The notes: generated from the letters alone by a model not told the origin. A DNA stretch of 31,858 bases from Firmicutes bacterium UBA6132 (GCA_002435835.1 DIVM01000275.1:1-31858), one strand, 5' to 3'. Shown: positions 1 to 8,918, counted from the first letter of the stretch. Numbers and translations: made by a program.

Positions 1-1199
1 GTGTTTGTAACACCAGTTTCACTTGCAATTATTTGTTGAGTTCTTAAAGCAATAGTAACTGAATCCTGTGTAGGAAGTGCTAAAGCTTCATCTCTTGAAT
101 TTGTGTGTAACGATTGAGTTCCACCTAATACTGCAGCTAATGCCTGCATTGCAACTCTGACAATGTTGTTGTTAGGTTGTTGAGCAGTTAATGTACATCC
201 ACCTGTTTGAGTATGGAATTTTAACATCATAGATTTTTCTGATTTCGCGCCAAATCTATCTTTCATTATTTTAGCCCATAAACGTCTTGCAGCTCTGAAT
301 TTAGAAACTTCTTCTAATAAATCATTATGTGCATTGAAGAAGAATGATAATCTTGGTGCAAATGTATCAACATCAAGACCAGCTTTTATAGCTGCTTCAA
401 CATAAGCAATACCATCTGCTAAAGTAAAACCAACTTCTTGAGCTGCAGTTGAACCTGCTTCTCTAATGTGGTAACCTGAAATTGATATTGTATTCCATTT
501 TGGAACTTCTTTTGAGCAATATTCAAATATATCTGTTATAAGTCTCATTGAAGGTTCCGTAGGGAATATATAAGTTCCTCTTGCAATATATTCTTTTAAT
601 ATATCATTTTGAATTGTTCCTCTTAATTTATCAGCAGATACTCCTTGCTTTTCAGCAACAGCTATGTACATAGCAAGTAGTACTGCAGCTGGTGCATTGA
701 TTGTCATAGAAGTAGATACTTTATCTAAAGGAATTCCGTCAAATAATATTTCCATATCTTTTAATGAATCTATGGCAACACCAACTTTGCCAACTTCTCC
801 CTGTGCTAATGAATGATCTGAATCATAACCAATTTGAGTTGGTAAGTCAAAAGCTACAGATAAACCAGTAGAACCTTGGCCTACAAGATATTTATATCTT
901 TCATTTGATTCTTCTGCAGTAGCAAAACCAGCATACATACGCATTGTCCAAGGCTTACCTCTAAACATAGTTGGTTGGTATCCTCTTGTAAATGGATATT
1001 GTCCAGGATAACCGATTTCTGTTTCATAATCAATATCTGCAACATCTTCTGCTGTGTAAAGTCTTTTTACAGGTGCGCCTGAACCAGTTTTGAATTCTGA
1101 TTTACTTTCAGGTGCTTTGCTTAATGATTTGTTTAATACTTTTTCTTCCCAATTTTCTCTTGATGTTTTTAATTGAGAAAGTTTTTCTTTATCAAACAT
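1..1199 (-). CDS. Methylmalonyl-CoA mutase, N-terminal part (runs off window)
   Basis: Adenosylcobalamin-dependent enzyme that interconverts (R)-methylmalonyl-CoA and succinyl-CoA in the cytoplasm. It serves propionate formation or use and some amino acid fermentations. I translated the minus strand from 1199: it opens [20 protein letters not shown] and stays open to the window edge, giving about 399 residues. Family landmarks are the N-terminal barrel sequences [11 protein letters not shown], the substrate-channel stretch [14 protein letters not shown] (with the Tyr typical of methylmalonyl-CoA mutases), [15 protein letters not shown], and KFHTQTGG, which carries the catalytic His. The start has a strong Shine-Dalgarno TTAGGAGG. 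The B12-binding C-terminal domain would lie outside the window, so I cannot tell a one-piece large subunit from a split form, nor exclude a related acyl-CoA mutase, although the YAGF and HTQTGG motifs favour methylmalonyl-CoA. Confidence 0.93.
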   Translation of the reverse strand, partial: MFDKEKLSQLKTSRENWEEKVLNKSLSKAPESKSEFKTGSGAPVKRLYTAEDVADIDYETEIGYPGQYPFTRGYQPTMFRGKPWTMRMYAGFATAEESNERYKYLVGQGSTGLSVAFDLPTQIGYDSDHSLAQGEVGKVGVAIDSLKDMEILFDGIPLDKVSTSMTINAPAAVLLAMYIAVAEKQGVSADKLRGTIQNDILKEYIARGTYIFPTEPSMRLITDIFEYCSKEVPKWNTISISGYHIREAGSTAAQEVGFTLADGIAYVEAAIKAGLDVDTFAPRLSFFFNAHNDLLEEVSKFRAARRLWAKIMKDRFGAKSEKSMMLKFHTQTGGCTLTAQQPNNNIVRVAMQALAAVLGGTQSLHTNSRDEALALPTQDSVTIALRTQQIIASETGVTN

Positions 1200-1265
1200 G
1201 CTTGCCTCCTAAGGTTTCACTTAATTATCAATTATTTTATTAAATAAAATATTTTATGTACAAAT

Positions 1266-1294
1266 AATATAATCCAATTTTAATATTATTGCAA
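1266..1294 (-). promoter_or_regulatory. SigA-type promoter of the mutase gene
   Basis: On the minus strand TTGCAA (-35, 1289-1294) and TATATT (-10, 1266-1271) are separated by exactly 17 bases, about 70 bases upstream of the mutase start. The -35 box overlaps the left arm of the inverted repeat described separately, so a protein bound there would interfere with or assist RNA polymerase. Confidence 0.55.
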
Positions 1295-1336
1295 GATATA
1301 TAGCAAAAATGATATTTCTTTTTTCTATCTTGCAAT
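1288..1336. repeat. 11-bp perfect inverted repeat, candidate operator
   Basis: ATTGCAAGATA (1288-1298) is repeated in perfect inverted orientation as TATCTTGCAAT (1326-1336), with 27 bases between the arms. It lies in the 400-base gap between the mutase gene and ftsH and touches the mutase -35 box. It could be a pair of operator half-sites or a long-looped hairpin. Apart from this, the mutase promoter and the ftsH terminator, the gap is very AT-rich and shows nothing I can name. Confidence 0.5.
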
Positions 1337-1556
1337 AAAACTTGTAAAAAAATGTTTCAAATCAGTTTATTTATTTGTAAATGCATTGAATTTTAAATAT
1401 TATTTTTGTTACTCCGTAAAATTTCAAAAAATTTAAAATTTTATAAATAAATATATTTTTCATAGACTTTCATTATTTTGTACTTATTTTTGCATTTTAT
1501 GTACATGCAATTTTTTTATAATAATTTCATAATGTCACAGATATAATTTTAATAAA

Positions 1557-1593
1557 AAAAGCATTTCAATTACTAATTAATTGAAATGCTTTT
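1557..1593 (-). terminator. Rho-independent terminator after ftsH
   Basis: Perfect 16-bp stem (1557-1572 with 1578-1593) around a 5-base loop, followed on the minus strand by seven T. It lies just after the ftsH stop codon. Confidence 0.85.
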
Positions 1594-1599
1594 ACTTAA

Positions 1600-3426
1600 T
1601 TAAATTTCATTAAACAATTGATCGAATTCTTTTCCTGATATAGTTTCTTTTTCTAAAAGAGCATTTGCTACTCTTTCTAATTTTTCCATATTTTCAGATA
1701 GCAATAATTCAGTTTTATTGTATGCTACATCTATGATTCTTCTCATTTCTTTATCAATCTTAGCTGCAACAACTTCACTATAATTACGCATTTTATTGAA
1801 ATCTCTTCCCAAAAATACTTCATCTTCGTTTGTACCATAAGCAACTGGTCCAAGTTCATCACTCATACCATAAGTAGTTACCATTGCTCTTGCTATTTTT
1901 GTAGCTCTTTCTATATCATTAGAAGCGCCAGTGGAAATATCATCAAGAGCTAATTTCTCAGCAACTCTACCACCTAATAAACGAACTATATTTTCTTCCA
2001 TTTCAGTTTTAGAAGCATATGACCTGTCTTCTTCAGGCAAATACATTGTAAATCCACCAGCTCTTCCTCTTGGAATTATTGTAATCATATGAACTGGATC
2101 TTTTGATGATGAAAGCTTAGCAACAACTGCATGACCTGCTTCATGAAAAGCAGTTAATTTTCTTTCAGATTCTGAAATTACTTTACTTCTTTTTTCTGGT
2201 CCTGCAATAACTTTAGTTATTGCTTCTTCTATTATATCCATAGTTATTAGAGATTGATTATGTCTTGCAGTAAGTAATGCTGCTTCATTCATAGCATTTT
2301 CTAAATCAGCTGGAGTAAATCCCGGTGTTCTTTTTGCTACAACCTCTAAATTAACATCTTCAGACAATGGTTTTTTTCTAACATGTATTCCTAAAATTTG
2401 TTCTCTTGCTTTAACATCTGGTAAACCAACATGTACCTGTCTATCAAATCTACCCGGTCTCATTAAAGCTGGATCAAGAATATCAGGTCTATTTGTAGCA
2501 GCAACTATGATGATTCCTTCATTACCAGAGAAACCATCCATTTCAACTAATAGCTGATTAAGAGTCTGTTCGCGTTCATCATTTCCTCCGCCCATACCAG
2601 CGCCTCTTCTTCTTCCAACTGCATCAATTTCATCTATAAATACTATACATGGCGCATTTTTCTTTGCTTGATCAAATAAATCTCTAACTCTTGATGCACC
2701 AACACCAACGAACATTTCAACAAAGTCTGAACCACTTATACTGAAAAATGGAACACCTGCTTCACCAGATACTGATTTAGCTAAATATGTTTTACCTGTT
2801 CCAGGAGGTCCTACTAATAAAACTCCTTTTGGTATACGCGCTCCAAGTTTATTGAATTTATTTGGGCTTTTTAAGAAGTCAACTATTTCGCTTAATTCTT
2901 CTTTTTCTTCATCCAATCCTGCAACATCTTGGAATGTTATTTTCTTTGCTGGATCTTCATCTTTAGTAAGCTTTGCTCTGCTTTTTCCAAATGACATAGC
3001 TTTACCTGTGCCCCCACCGCCTTGGGATTGTTTCATAAATACATACCATAAAATCCCTAATACTACTAACATTCCAACTGTGGGCAATATCTGTACCCAA
3101 AATGGTGTTGCAGGTACAGGCTCACCTTTAATGGTTATATCACCATTTTCAACTTTTTCAGATAAATATCTATCATAAAAGTTTGAAGAGAAAATAAAAG
3201 CACTTGGAACATATGATGAGAATTCAGTATCATCTTTATAAACACCTTTTACATCACTATCCGTAAATGTTAAGGACTTGATATTATCGTTTTGTATATT
3301 AACTATTAGATCACTATAAGATATTTCTTTCACTTGTTCAGTAGGTTCTACCATACTTTGTACTATTAAAATTATCACAACGAATATAACAATATACATT
3401 GCTATACTTCTCATAAATCCCTTCAA
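1600..3426 (-). CDS. ftsH: ATP-dependent zinc metalloprotease FtsH
   Basis: Membrane-anchored AAA+ protease that degrades misfolded membrane proteins and regulators; 608 residues, normal for the family. An N-terminal membrane segment (about 6-24) is followed by an extracytoplasmic domain, a second membrane segment (about 110-130), the AAA+ module with Walker A GPPGTGKT, Walker [10 protein letters not shown] and the second region of homology [19 protein letters not shown], then the peptidase zinc motif HEAGH. The best start is TTG at 3424-3426, because AGGGAGG sits 6-7 bases upstream; an in-frame ATG four codons later has a poorer site. It is the last gene of the tilS-hpt-ftsH group, 105 bases behind hpt, with a possible promoter of its own and a strong terminator. 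Confidence 0.98.
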   Translation of the reverse strand: MKGFMRSIAMYIVIFVVIILIVQSMVEPTEQVKEISYSDLIVNIQNDNIKSLTFTDSDVKGVYKDDTEFSSYVPSAFIFSSNFYDRYLSEKVENGDITIKGEPVPATPFWVQILPTVGMLVVLGILWYVFMKQSQGGGGTGKAMSFGKSRAKLTKDEDPAKKITFQDVAGLDEEKEELSEIVDFLKSPNKFNKLGARIPKGVLLVGPPGTGKTYLAKSVSGEAGVPFFSISGSDFVEMFVGVGASRVRDLFDQAKKNAPCIVFIDEIDAVGRRRGAGMGGGNDEREQTLNQLLVEMDGFSGNEGIIIVAATNRPDILDPALMRPGRFDRQVHVGLPDVKAREQILGIHVRKKPLSEDVNLEVVAKRTPGFTPADLENAMNEAALLTARHNQSLITMDIIEEAITKVIAGPEKRSKVISESERKLTAFHEAGHAVVAKLSSSKDPVHMITIIPRGRAGGFTMYLPEEDRSYASKTEMEENIVRLLGGRVAEKLALDDISTGASNDIERATKIARAMVTTYGMSDELGPVAYGTNEDEVFLGRDFNKMRNYSEVVAAKIDKEMRRIIDVAYNKTELLLSENMEKLERVANALLEKETISGKEFDQLFNEI

Positions 3427-3461
3427 TTGCAGCCTCCCTTGAGTCTCAATGACAATTTTGT

Positions 3462-3489
3462 TTTATATATTATATTTAATATATTACAA
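3462..3489 (-). promoter_or_regulatory. Possible SigA promoter of ftsH
   Basis: On the minus strand TTGTAA (3484-3489), a 16-base spacer and TATAAA (3462-3467) lie in the hpt-ftsH gap. The region is extremely AT-rich, so a chance match is possible. ftsH may also be read from the tilS promoter. Confidence 0.35.
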
Positions 3490-3531
3490 TTATTTTTTAT
3501 GCGCAAATTATAAAATTATGATTATTTTATA

Positions 3532-4068
3532 TTATGAATAAATTTCTTCTTTTAAAACTGCTATATAAGGCAAGTTTCTATATTTTTCTGCAAAATCAAG
3601 ACCATAACCTACAACAAATTCATCCGGAACTTGGAATCCTGTGTATTTTATTTTAATATCAGTTTTTCTTCTACTTGGTTTATCAAGTATAGTACATATT
3701 TCTACTGACTTTGGTCCTCTTGCTTTTAAATTTTCTACTAAATAAGAAAGAGTTAATCCTGAATCTATAATATCTTCAACTATTAATATATCTCTTCCTT
3801 CAATTCCTGAATTTAAATCTTTTAAAATTCTAACTACTCCAGAAGATTTTGTATCTGAGCCATAGCTTGATATAGCCATAAAATCTATCTCTATAGGTAA
3901 ATCTATTCTTTTCATTAGGTCACTTACAAATATTACAGCTCCCTTAAGAACGCATACTAATAGTAAATCTTTTCCTTTATAATCTTCAGTAATTATATTG
4001 CCGAGCTCGTTAACCTTATCTTGCAATACTTCTTCTGAGATAAGAATTTCTCTTATGTCGTTTTTCAT
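3532..4068 (-). CDS. hpt: Hypoxanthine phosphoribosyltransferase
   Basis: Cytoplasmic purine-salvage enzyme that joins hypoxanthine (and often guanine) to PRPP to make IMP or GMP. The 178-residue length is normal. It contains the PRPP-binding loop ILIVEDIIDSGLTLSYL and the C-terminal VGYGLDFAEKYRNLPYI stretch typical of bacterial HPRTs. Its ATG overlaps the tilS stop codon by one base (TAATG), so the two are translationally coupled. tilS-hpt-ftsH is a long-conserved gene order in Firmicutes. Confidence 0.97.
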   Translation of the reverse strand: MKNDIREILISEEVLQDKVNELGNIITEDYKGKDLLLVCVLKGAVIFVSDLMKRIDLPIEIDFMAISSYGSDTKSSGVVRILKDLNSGIEGRDILIVEDIIDSGLTLSYLVENLKARGPKSVEICTILDKPSRRKTDIKIKYTGFQVPDEFVVGYGLDFAEKYRNLPYIAVLKEEIYS

Positions 4069-5462
4069 TAATTCTGCTCCTCCATTATTGTGATATTTAA
4101 TATTTTTTTAGTAGCATGAGATACTTTATAATTATTGTGAATCCTATATCCCTCAACCCACAAAATGTTATTGTCATCTACAATAATTATTTTTCTATTT
4201 CTTTCTTCTTTAGGTATTTTTAAATCAATAAAAATATCTTTTATTTTTTTATTACCAGTCATTCCACATGGAATTATACTATCACCATTTATTCTGTTCC
4301 TTATAAATATCATACCTTCTATTAAATCATAGTCAAGGCTAACAGTTTTTTTATCTTTTAAATCGTATTCACTTATGTCTAAAATTCTTAATAAAATAGT
4401 TTTTGATATTTCTTTTATGTACAATGGTGTACCTATACATATATTATATTTGAAATTTTCAGTAATTTCAATATTTTTCCTAATAATTAAATTATTGTAG
4501 CTTATTTCTGCTATAATACCTTCTGACAAATTTATGGTTTTGCCAGTATTTTTAGTAAAAATAAAGTCATTAACATAGTCAATATGCTTCATTTCCAAAT
4601 TATTAGTGTTGCCCTTTAACATTTCAATTGCTTTTCTTACAATTCTTCCCGTCTCAAAATATTCCATACATTTTAGCTTTTTTAAATCAAGAAAAATTTC
4701 ATTCTCATTTTGTTTATGTAGTATTTCTTTAAATCGGGTTTCTATATATTTTTCTATGATTTTTTTATCTTTTTCCATTGTTTCTGTCATTCTGTACAAT
4801 GTATTTTGAATATTCAAATTAAAATTTTTCTCTAAATAAGGTATTAAATTTAATCTTATTTTATTCCTGCCATATATATCTTGGCTATTAGTGATATCTA
4901 TGCAAAATTCATACTTATTATCATGAAGATATTTTTCAATTTCACTTCTTGTAACATTTAACATAGGTCTGATAATATCATTATTTATAAAAGACATAGC
5001 ACTTAATCCATCAATACCTGTACCTCTAATAATTCTTTGTAGAACAGTTTCAGCTTGGTCATTTAAATTATGTGCTACCGCAATTTTTCCACCACCAACT
5101 TCTTTTAAGTTTTCCCTAAAAAAATCATAGCGTAATATTCTACCAGCTTCTTCTTCAGTTAATTTAAGTTCTTCTGCATATTCTGTTGCATTTTTTCTTT
5201 TAACAAAATATTTTATATCATATTTTTCGCATATAGAACGGACAAAATTTTCATCATGGTCAGCATCTTTTCCTCTATACATATGATTTATGTGTGATGC
5301 ATATAAGTTAAAATTTATAATTTCTTTTAACTTTATTAAATTATGAAACAAAAAAACTGAATCAGGTCCACCAGAAAATCCTAATAATATATTATCTCCT
5401 TCATTTATTAAATTTTCCTTAAAAATATTTTGTTTTACTAAATAATACATATCTTCCCTCAT
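4068..5462 (-). CDS. tilS: tRNA(Ile) lysidine synthase TilS
   Basis: Modifies C34 of the CAU-anticodon isoleucine tRNA to lysidine, which changes both its codon reading and its charging; essential in most bacteria. The 464-residue protein begins with the N-type ATP pyrophosphatase domain carrying the PP-loop SGGPDSVFL (about 30-38) and the downstream VAHNLNDQAETVLQRIIRG segment. The C-terminal half (about 370-455) has the TilS substrate-binding features, such as NRINGDSIIPCG. It begins the tilS-hpt-ftsH run behind a good extended -10 promoter. In B. subtilis yabS and yabT lie between spoIIE and tilS; here only a palindromic repeat does. Confidence 0.95.
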   Translation of the reverse strand: MREDMYYLVKQNIFKENLINEGDNILLGFSGGPDSVFLFHNLIKLKEIINFNLYASHINHMYRGKDADHDENFVRSICEKYDIKYFVKRKNATEYAEELKLTEEEAGRILRYDFFRENLKEVGGGKIAVAHNLNDQAETVLQRIIRGTGIDGLSAMSFINNDIIRPMLNVTRSEIEKYLHDNKYEFCIDITNSQDIYGRNKIRLNLIPYLEKNFNLNIQNTLYRMTETMEKDKKIIEKYIETRFKEILHKQNENEIFLDLKKLKCMEYFETGRIVRKAIEMLKGNTNNLEMKHIDYVNDFIFTKNTGKTINLSEGIIAEISYNNLIIRKNIEITENFKYNICIGTPLYIKEISKTILLRILDISEYDLKDKKTVSLDYDLIEGMIFIRNRINGDSIIPCGMTGNKKIKDIFIDLKIPKEERNRKIIIVDDNNILWVEGYRIHNNYKVSHATKKILNITIMEEQN

Positions 5463-5480
5463 TTATAATACATAGAAATG

Positions 5481-5489
5481 ATTATACCA
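5481..5489 (-). promoter_or_regulatory. Extended -10 promoter of tilS
   Basis: TGGTATAAT on the minus strand (TATAAT 5481-5486 with the TGn extension) lies about 20 bases before the tilS start, so the leader is very short. The -35 region has only a poor T-rich match, as is usual for extended -10 promoters. Confidence 0.6.
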
Positions 5490-5633
5490 CAAAAACAATA
5501 ATTTAAAAATATTTTTTGGTATTTTTTGAAATATTTTTATATTTTTTGTTTTTGGCATGATCAAAATATTTTATTACTTCAATTTTAAATTTTAATATTG
5601 TTCTAAATTAATGTATTCATCAAAAAAAGATTT

Positions 5634-5730
5634 GGGGACAGACCACTTTTGAGCACAAAACCATTGCTCAAAAGGGACAGTCCCCTTTAATAACCCCAAA
5701 AGTCCGTCCCCTTACGTTCCTTGGGTCATC
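5634..5730. repeat. REP/MITE-like palindromic element between spoIIE and tilS
   Basis: This GC-rich block stands out from its AT-rich surroundings. TTTTGAGCA (5647-5655) and TGCTCAAAA (5665-5673) form a perfect 9-bp stem, extended outward by GGGGACAGACC (5634-5644) against the GGGACAGTCCCC arm (5674-5685) with two mismatches. A second copy of the terminal word, GTCCGTCCCC (5702-5711), and the flanking minus-strand words GGGATGACCCAAGGAACG (starting near 5730) complete the unit. Mirrored GGGGACNGNC ends are typical of small non-autonomous elements moved by REP-associated (Y1) transposases in Clostridia; that link comes from memory of the family. No transposase is in the window. The hairpin could also end spoIIE transcription. 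Confidence 0.7.
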
Positions 5731-5733
5731 CCG

Positions 5734-7404
5734 TTAACCTATTTTTGTAACTAATACCGTCATGTCATCTATTATTTTTGATTGTCCTCTAAGAGCATAA
5801 CTTAATATTGAGTTAGCCATAGTTTGTGGATCATCATGTGCTATTATTTCAAGATATTTATCTAATGATTTCTTGCTGTCTAAATTAATAGAATCAATTA
5901 TACCATCCGAAACCATAATAATAACATCATCTTTTCTTACTACTCTTTTAAATACATTGTATTCAAAATTTTCAAGTATACCCATTGGTAAACTGTGGCT
6001 TTCAATTTTTTCAACCGTTTCACCGCTCAATATATAAGAAGGTGATGCTCCTGCTTTATAAAGTCTAACTTCTTTTAAACTATAATCTATTATTTGCAAA
6101 TCAAATGTTACATATCTTTCTTCGTCAAATTTTAAAAGCAACAAGGAATTTAATGTTTTCATTATTTGATCTTCCGTAAAATCTGTGTATAAGAACCTTG
6201 AAAGCATTCCAACAGCACCATTACTTTCACTATAAGCTTCTTCTCCAGAACCAATTCCATCACATAAAACTATATAATATTTGTCAGATCTGCTTGCATG
6301 AGCATAACTGTCACCAGATACTTCGCTTCCATCCTTTGTAGCAGTTGCAGCATATGTTTTTACTTTTACTTTTTTTATACTTTTAAATTTAAGTACATAA
6401 TAATTTTTTGCAACAACGACTTTTTCAGTGCATTTAATTCTAACCCCACACATATTTCTAACTATTAAAGTAATAGCTTCTATAGACTCTTTTGAGGTTT
6501 TATCAGACTTAACTGTAAAGCTTAAACATATTTTATCATCTTCTTCAGACATTACTTCAAAGAATTTTAAATTTATATTTTGCCATAAAAGCTGTTCTTT
6601 AATTTTCTTTTTTGCTTTATCGCTGAAAATATTCAATGCTTTTTTACTTCTTACATTATTTAAAATATTCTTTTTATTTTTTAAAACTTTTAACACTTCA
6701 TTTTCACTTGATTCTTTGTCGGAGGAATCTATAGAAGATACTTTATCAAAAGAAGAATCTAAATCTAAAGATACTTTTTTATTTAACATTGACCTATGAG
6801 ATACTAAATTGGAAGTAGAAGTTGATGATGAAGTTGCTGCCATTTCTACTTCATTAAATTTTTGTTTTATTCTTGCTTTTTCTGGTCTGTGTATTGCTCC
6901 TTTTTTTCTATTCAAATTAATTTTTTTAACTAATTCATAACCTTCATTTATTAGAGAAATGCTGGAGAAAACAAATATAGCTTCAAATAAATTTAGTAAT
7001 AAACTATTCAAACTAAAATCTTCGAATAATAAAATGGATGTTTTTGAAAAAAACAATACACATGCTGCGTATATAGAAATTAATGTGGCTGGTTTCTTTT
7101 CATCATTTTTAAAATTATAAAAGAATAAATAAATAGCTAATAGCATAACTATATACACAAAATCTAACTTTACTGACAATATTCCAATCATAGTTGCTAA
7201 TAAAACTGTAAATGATGGCTTTTTAATATAACAGTACGAACATAAAGCAACTATAGCAAATGGAAATATTTCTCCAATAATACTCTGCCTTGAAATAAAA
7301 AAACACAATAAAAGAACAAACCAGTTCCTTTTAATGTGTTCGAATTCATTTTTTAAAATTCCAAAGAAAATTAAAGTTTTTTTATCTTCTGCTTTATTTA
7401 ACAT
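5734..7404 (-). CDS. spoIIE: Stage II sporulation protein E, shortened form
   Basis: Membrane PP2C-type phosphatase that dephosphorylates SpoIIAA and so switches on SigF in the forespore. The C-terminal phosphatase domain is complete: GDSYAHA, then LCDGIGSGEEA (first Asp near residue 380), VSDGIID and DDMTVLVTKIG supply the metal-binding acidic residues. I chose the ATG at 7402-7404 because AGAGG lies 8 bases upstream; the earlier in-frame GTG (7411-7413) touches that site. The protein is about 556 residues, against 827 in B. subtilis. It has only about five or six membrane segments in the first 170 residues, then a Ser-rich, poorly conserved linker. Half of the usual ten-helix membrane domain and part of the central region appear missing. 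The stop lies next to the palindromic repeat. Identity is sure from the domain and the neighbours. Confidence 0.93.
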   Translation of the reverse strand: MLNKAEDKKTLIFFGILKNEFEHIKRNWFVLLLCFFISRQSIIGEIFPFAIVALCSYCYIKKPSFTVLLATMIGILSVKLDFVYIVMLLAIYLFFYNFKNDEKKPATLISIYAACVLFFSKTSILLFEDFSLNSLLLNLFEAIFVFSSISLINEGYELVKKINLNRKKGAIHRPEKARIKQKFNEVEMAATSSSTSTSNLVSHRSMLNKKVSLDLDSSFDKVSSIDSSDKESSENEVLKVLKNKKNILNNVRSKKALNIFSDKAKKKIKEQLLWQNINLKFFEVMSEEDDKICLSFTVKSDKTSKESIEAITLIVRNMCGVRIKCTEKVVVAKNYYVLKFKSIKKVKVKTYAATATKDGSEVSGDSYAHASRSDKYYIVLCDGIGSGEEAYSESNGAVGMLSRFLYTDFTEDQIMKTLNSLLLLKFDEERYVTFDLQIIDYSLKEVRLYKAGASPSYILSGETVEKIESHSLPMGILENFEYNVFKRVVRKDDVIIMVSDGIIDSINLDSKKSLDKYLEIIAHDDPQTMANSILSYALRGQSKIIDDMTVLVTKIG

Positions 7405-7432
7405 AATACCCACCTCTATTAGTAATGAACTA

Positions 7433-7465
7433 ATATTAGCAGATTCTTATGTAAAAAACTGTCAG
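7433..7465 (-). promoter_or_regulatory. Candidate Spo0A-dependent spoIIE promoter with 21-base spacer
   Basis: On the minus strand CTGACA (7460-7465) and TGC-TAATAT (-10 at 7433-7438) are 21 bases apart. B. subtilis spoIIE is known for SigA hexamers spaced 21 bases apart and activated by Spo0A. A partial 0A box, TGTCGTT (7511-7517, 5 of 7 matches to TGTCGAA), lies further upstream. The shared odd spacing is suggestive; the boxes themselves are imperfect. Confidence 0.45.
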
Positions 7466-7534
7466 AATATGAATTGAATTAACAATTTTATGTAAAAAAT
7501 ATGAATAAATAACGACAAATTTTTTAATTTTTTA

Positions 7535-8011
7535 TTAATTTGTTTTATCCGTATCACTTAAATTTTCATTTAACCCAATTTTCCCCAAAAACTTATTACT
7601 ATTTTTATTTTTATCAATATAAATTATTTCATTAGGCCTTACCATTTTATATTCATCTCTTGCAATTTTTTCAACTAATCCCATTAATGCTTCTTCATCG
7701 TTAATTTTTTCAACATCCTGTTTTAAATCAGCAGCTTTATTTTCTATTACTGCCTTTATGGTTTCCTTTTCCTCAATTTGTCTGTTTAAATCATGGATTG
7801 TCATATATTGATTGAAGGCAGTGTATGCGAAATATAAAACAAAACATGAAAAAATAAAATTAATGACGTTAAATTTTCGTTTTGTTTGTTTAGGAGCTTG
7901 AGCTTCGAGTTTTTTCTTACGATTTTGCTCTTTTATTTCCATCTCTTGTCGTCGAAAATCATCGTGATTAATTTTTCTTTTTAACTCTATTATTTTTTGA
8001 TGATCGTTCAT
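7535..8011 (-). CDS. divIC: Septum formation protein DivIC / FtsB family
   Basis: Small bitopic division protein that forms the FtsL-DivIC-DivIB subcomplex of the divisome. The 158 residues comprise a charged cytoplasmic N-terminus (about 1-45, Lys/Glu/Gln-rich), one membrane segment (about 47-66, VINFIFSCFVLYFAYTAF), then an extracellular coiled coil (about 70-105) and the DivIC-type segment LVEKIARDEYKMVRPNEIIYI. The ATG at 8009-8011 is preceded by AAGGAG at 10 bases, and it overlaps the yabQ 3' end by 44 bases in another frame. This order matches B. subtilis yabP-yabQ-divIC, but yabR, which normally comes next, is absent. Confidence 0.92.
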   Translation of the reverse strand: MNDHQKIIELKRKINHDDFRRQEMEIKEQNRKKKLEAQAPKQTKRKFNVINFIFSCFVLYFAYTAFNQYMTIHDLNRQIEEKETIKAVIENKAADLKQDVEKINDEEALMGLVEKIARDEYKMVRPNEIIYIDKNKNSNKFLGKIGLNENLSDTDKTN

Positions 8012-8570
8012 TTGACTTTTGCTCCTTTTTTCTTAATCTTTTATCTTTTGTTTTTCTATGTTTGTTCTTATTATATACTATTTTCTTGTTTTTGAAAACT
8101 CTTTTTAATTTATATCTATAAAATTTCCATTGTCTTTTAGCTTTATTTTTCCTAATTTCGATTTTAATTTTAATTGGATGCGTAAATGCTTTAATTTTAT
8201 GCTTAACAAAATTAAAAGGAAAAACCAATAAGTTTATAATTTTTTTAATGACTTTCAATATTGTATCTATAACAAAAATGAATGCTTTTAAAATATAATT
8301 GCTTATAGTTATAAAATATAATAACGCACCTGATAAAAATCCAATCAACAAAAAAAACCTTAAATTTCCATAACTTATATCATTTATTAATTGGATACTA
8401 AAATAAACACTCACTACCCAGTAAGCTATATCACCTATAAAGGTTCCTATTGATTTAAAATTGAAATAATGCCTTATAAGCCTGTATATATCCCAGATAA
8501 GTCCTAAAAGCATCCCTCCCATAATTGAAACAATGAGCATGTATTCTTGAGAATAAGGCAAAAAATCCAT
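7968..8570 (-). CDS. yabQ: Spore cortex biosynthesis protein YabQ
   Basis: Mother-cell membrane protein needed for spore cortex formation; in B. subtilis it localises to the forespore outer membrane together with SigE-dependent partners. The 200-residue protein has about four or five membrane segments in the first 125 residues (IVSIMGGMLLGLIWDIYRLI is the family's N-terminal signature) and a long, strongly basic tail (about 130-200, Lys/Arg/Asn-rich). The tail end is shared with the divIC start in another frame. The gene follows yabP by 14 bases with only a weak ribosome site (GCGAG), which suggests coupling. Confidence 0.9.
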   Translation of the reverse strand: MDFLPYSQEYMLIVSIMGGMLLGLIWDIYRLIRHYFNFKSIGTFIGDIAYWVVSVYFSIQLINDISYGNLRFFLLIGFLSGALLYFITISNYILKAFIFVIDTILKVIKKIINLLVFPFNFVKHKIKAFTHPIKIKIEIRKNKAKRQWKFYRYKLKRVFKNKKIVYNKNKHRKTKDKRLRKKEQKSNERSSKNNRVKKKN

Positions 8571-8584
8571 ATTATTGTACTCGC

Positions 8585-8857
8585 TTACTTAAATACTTTT
8601 TTCATAAAGCTTGTTTTTTCCTTTTGACCATCATTTTCTGAATACAATAGCCCATGAATAATGCCTTTTACAATAAGTTTTCCTTCATCAACATTTAATT
8701 TGCTAATATTTAATTTTTGACCTTTAATTGTTAGCTTGCCTTTATTAGTTATTAAAACAACTGTTTCATCATTAAAATTATCAACATTCTCAACTCCTGT
8801 AACATTAAGCGTTTCTCTATTTTCAAGCAACAAGCTTTGAACTATTTTTTCATCCAT
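8585..8857 (-). CDS. yabP: Sporulation protein YabP
   Basis: Small cytoplasmic sporulation protein of the YabP/YqfC family, needed for cortex assembly and made in the mother cell. The 90 residues show the family pattern NRETLNVTGVENVDNFNDE, VLITNKGKLTIKGQKLNISKL and a C-terminal GxIxGLxYS stretch. A GGGGGA ribosome site precedes the ATG. First gene of the yabP-yabQ-divIC run, behind a good SigE-like promoter. Confidence 0.93.
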   Translation of the reverse strand: MDEKIVQSLLLENRETLNVTGVENVDNFNDETVVLITNKGKLTIKGQKLNISKLNVDEGKLIVKGIIHGLLYSENDGQKEKTSFMKKVFK

Positions 8858-8890
8858 ATACTTTCCCCCTAATATAATATTACTAATAAA

Positions 8891-8918
8891 ATTATATGTT
8901 GGAAAAGCTTAAGTATGA
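8891..8918 (-). promoter_or_regulatory. SigE-type promoter of yabP
   Basis: On the minus strand TCATACT (8912-8918) and CATATAAT (8891-8898) are 13 bases apart. They closely match the SigE consensus (KMATATT and CATACAAT). yabP is a known SigE target in B. subtilis, which supports the assignment. Confidence 0.6.

Noticed and set aside
2852..3178. Plus-strand frame opposite ftsH
   Set aside because: Mirror frame of a highly conserved gene.
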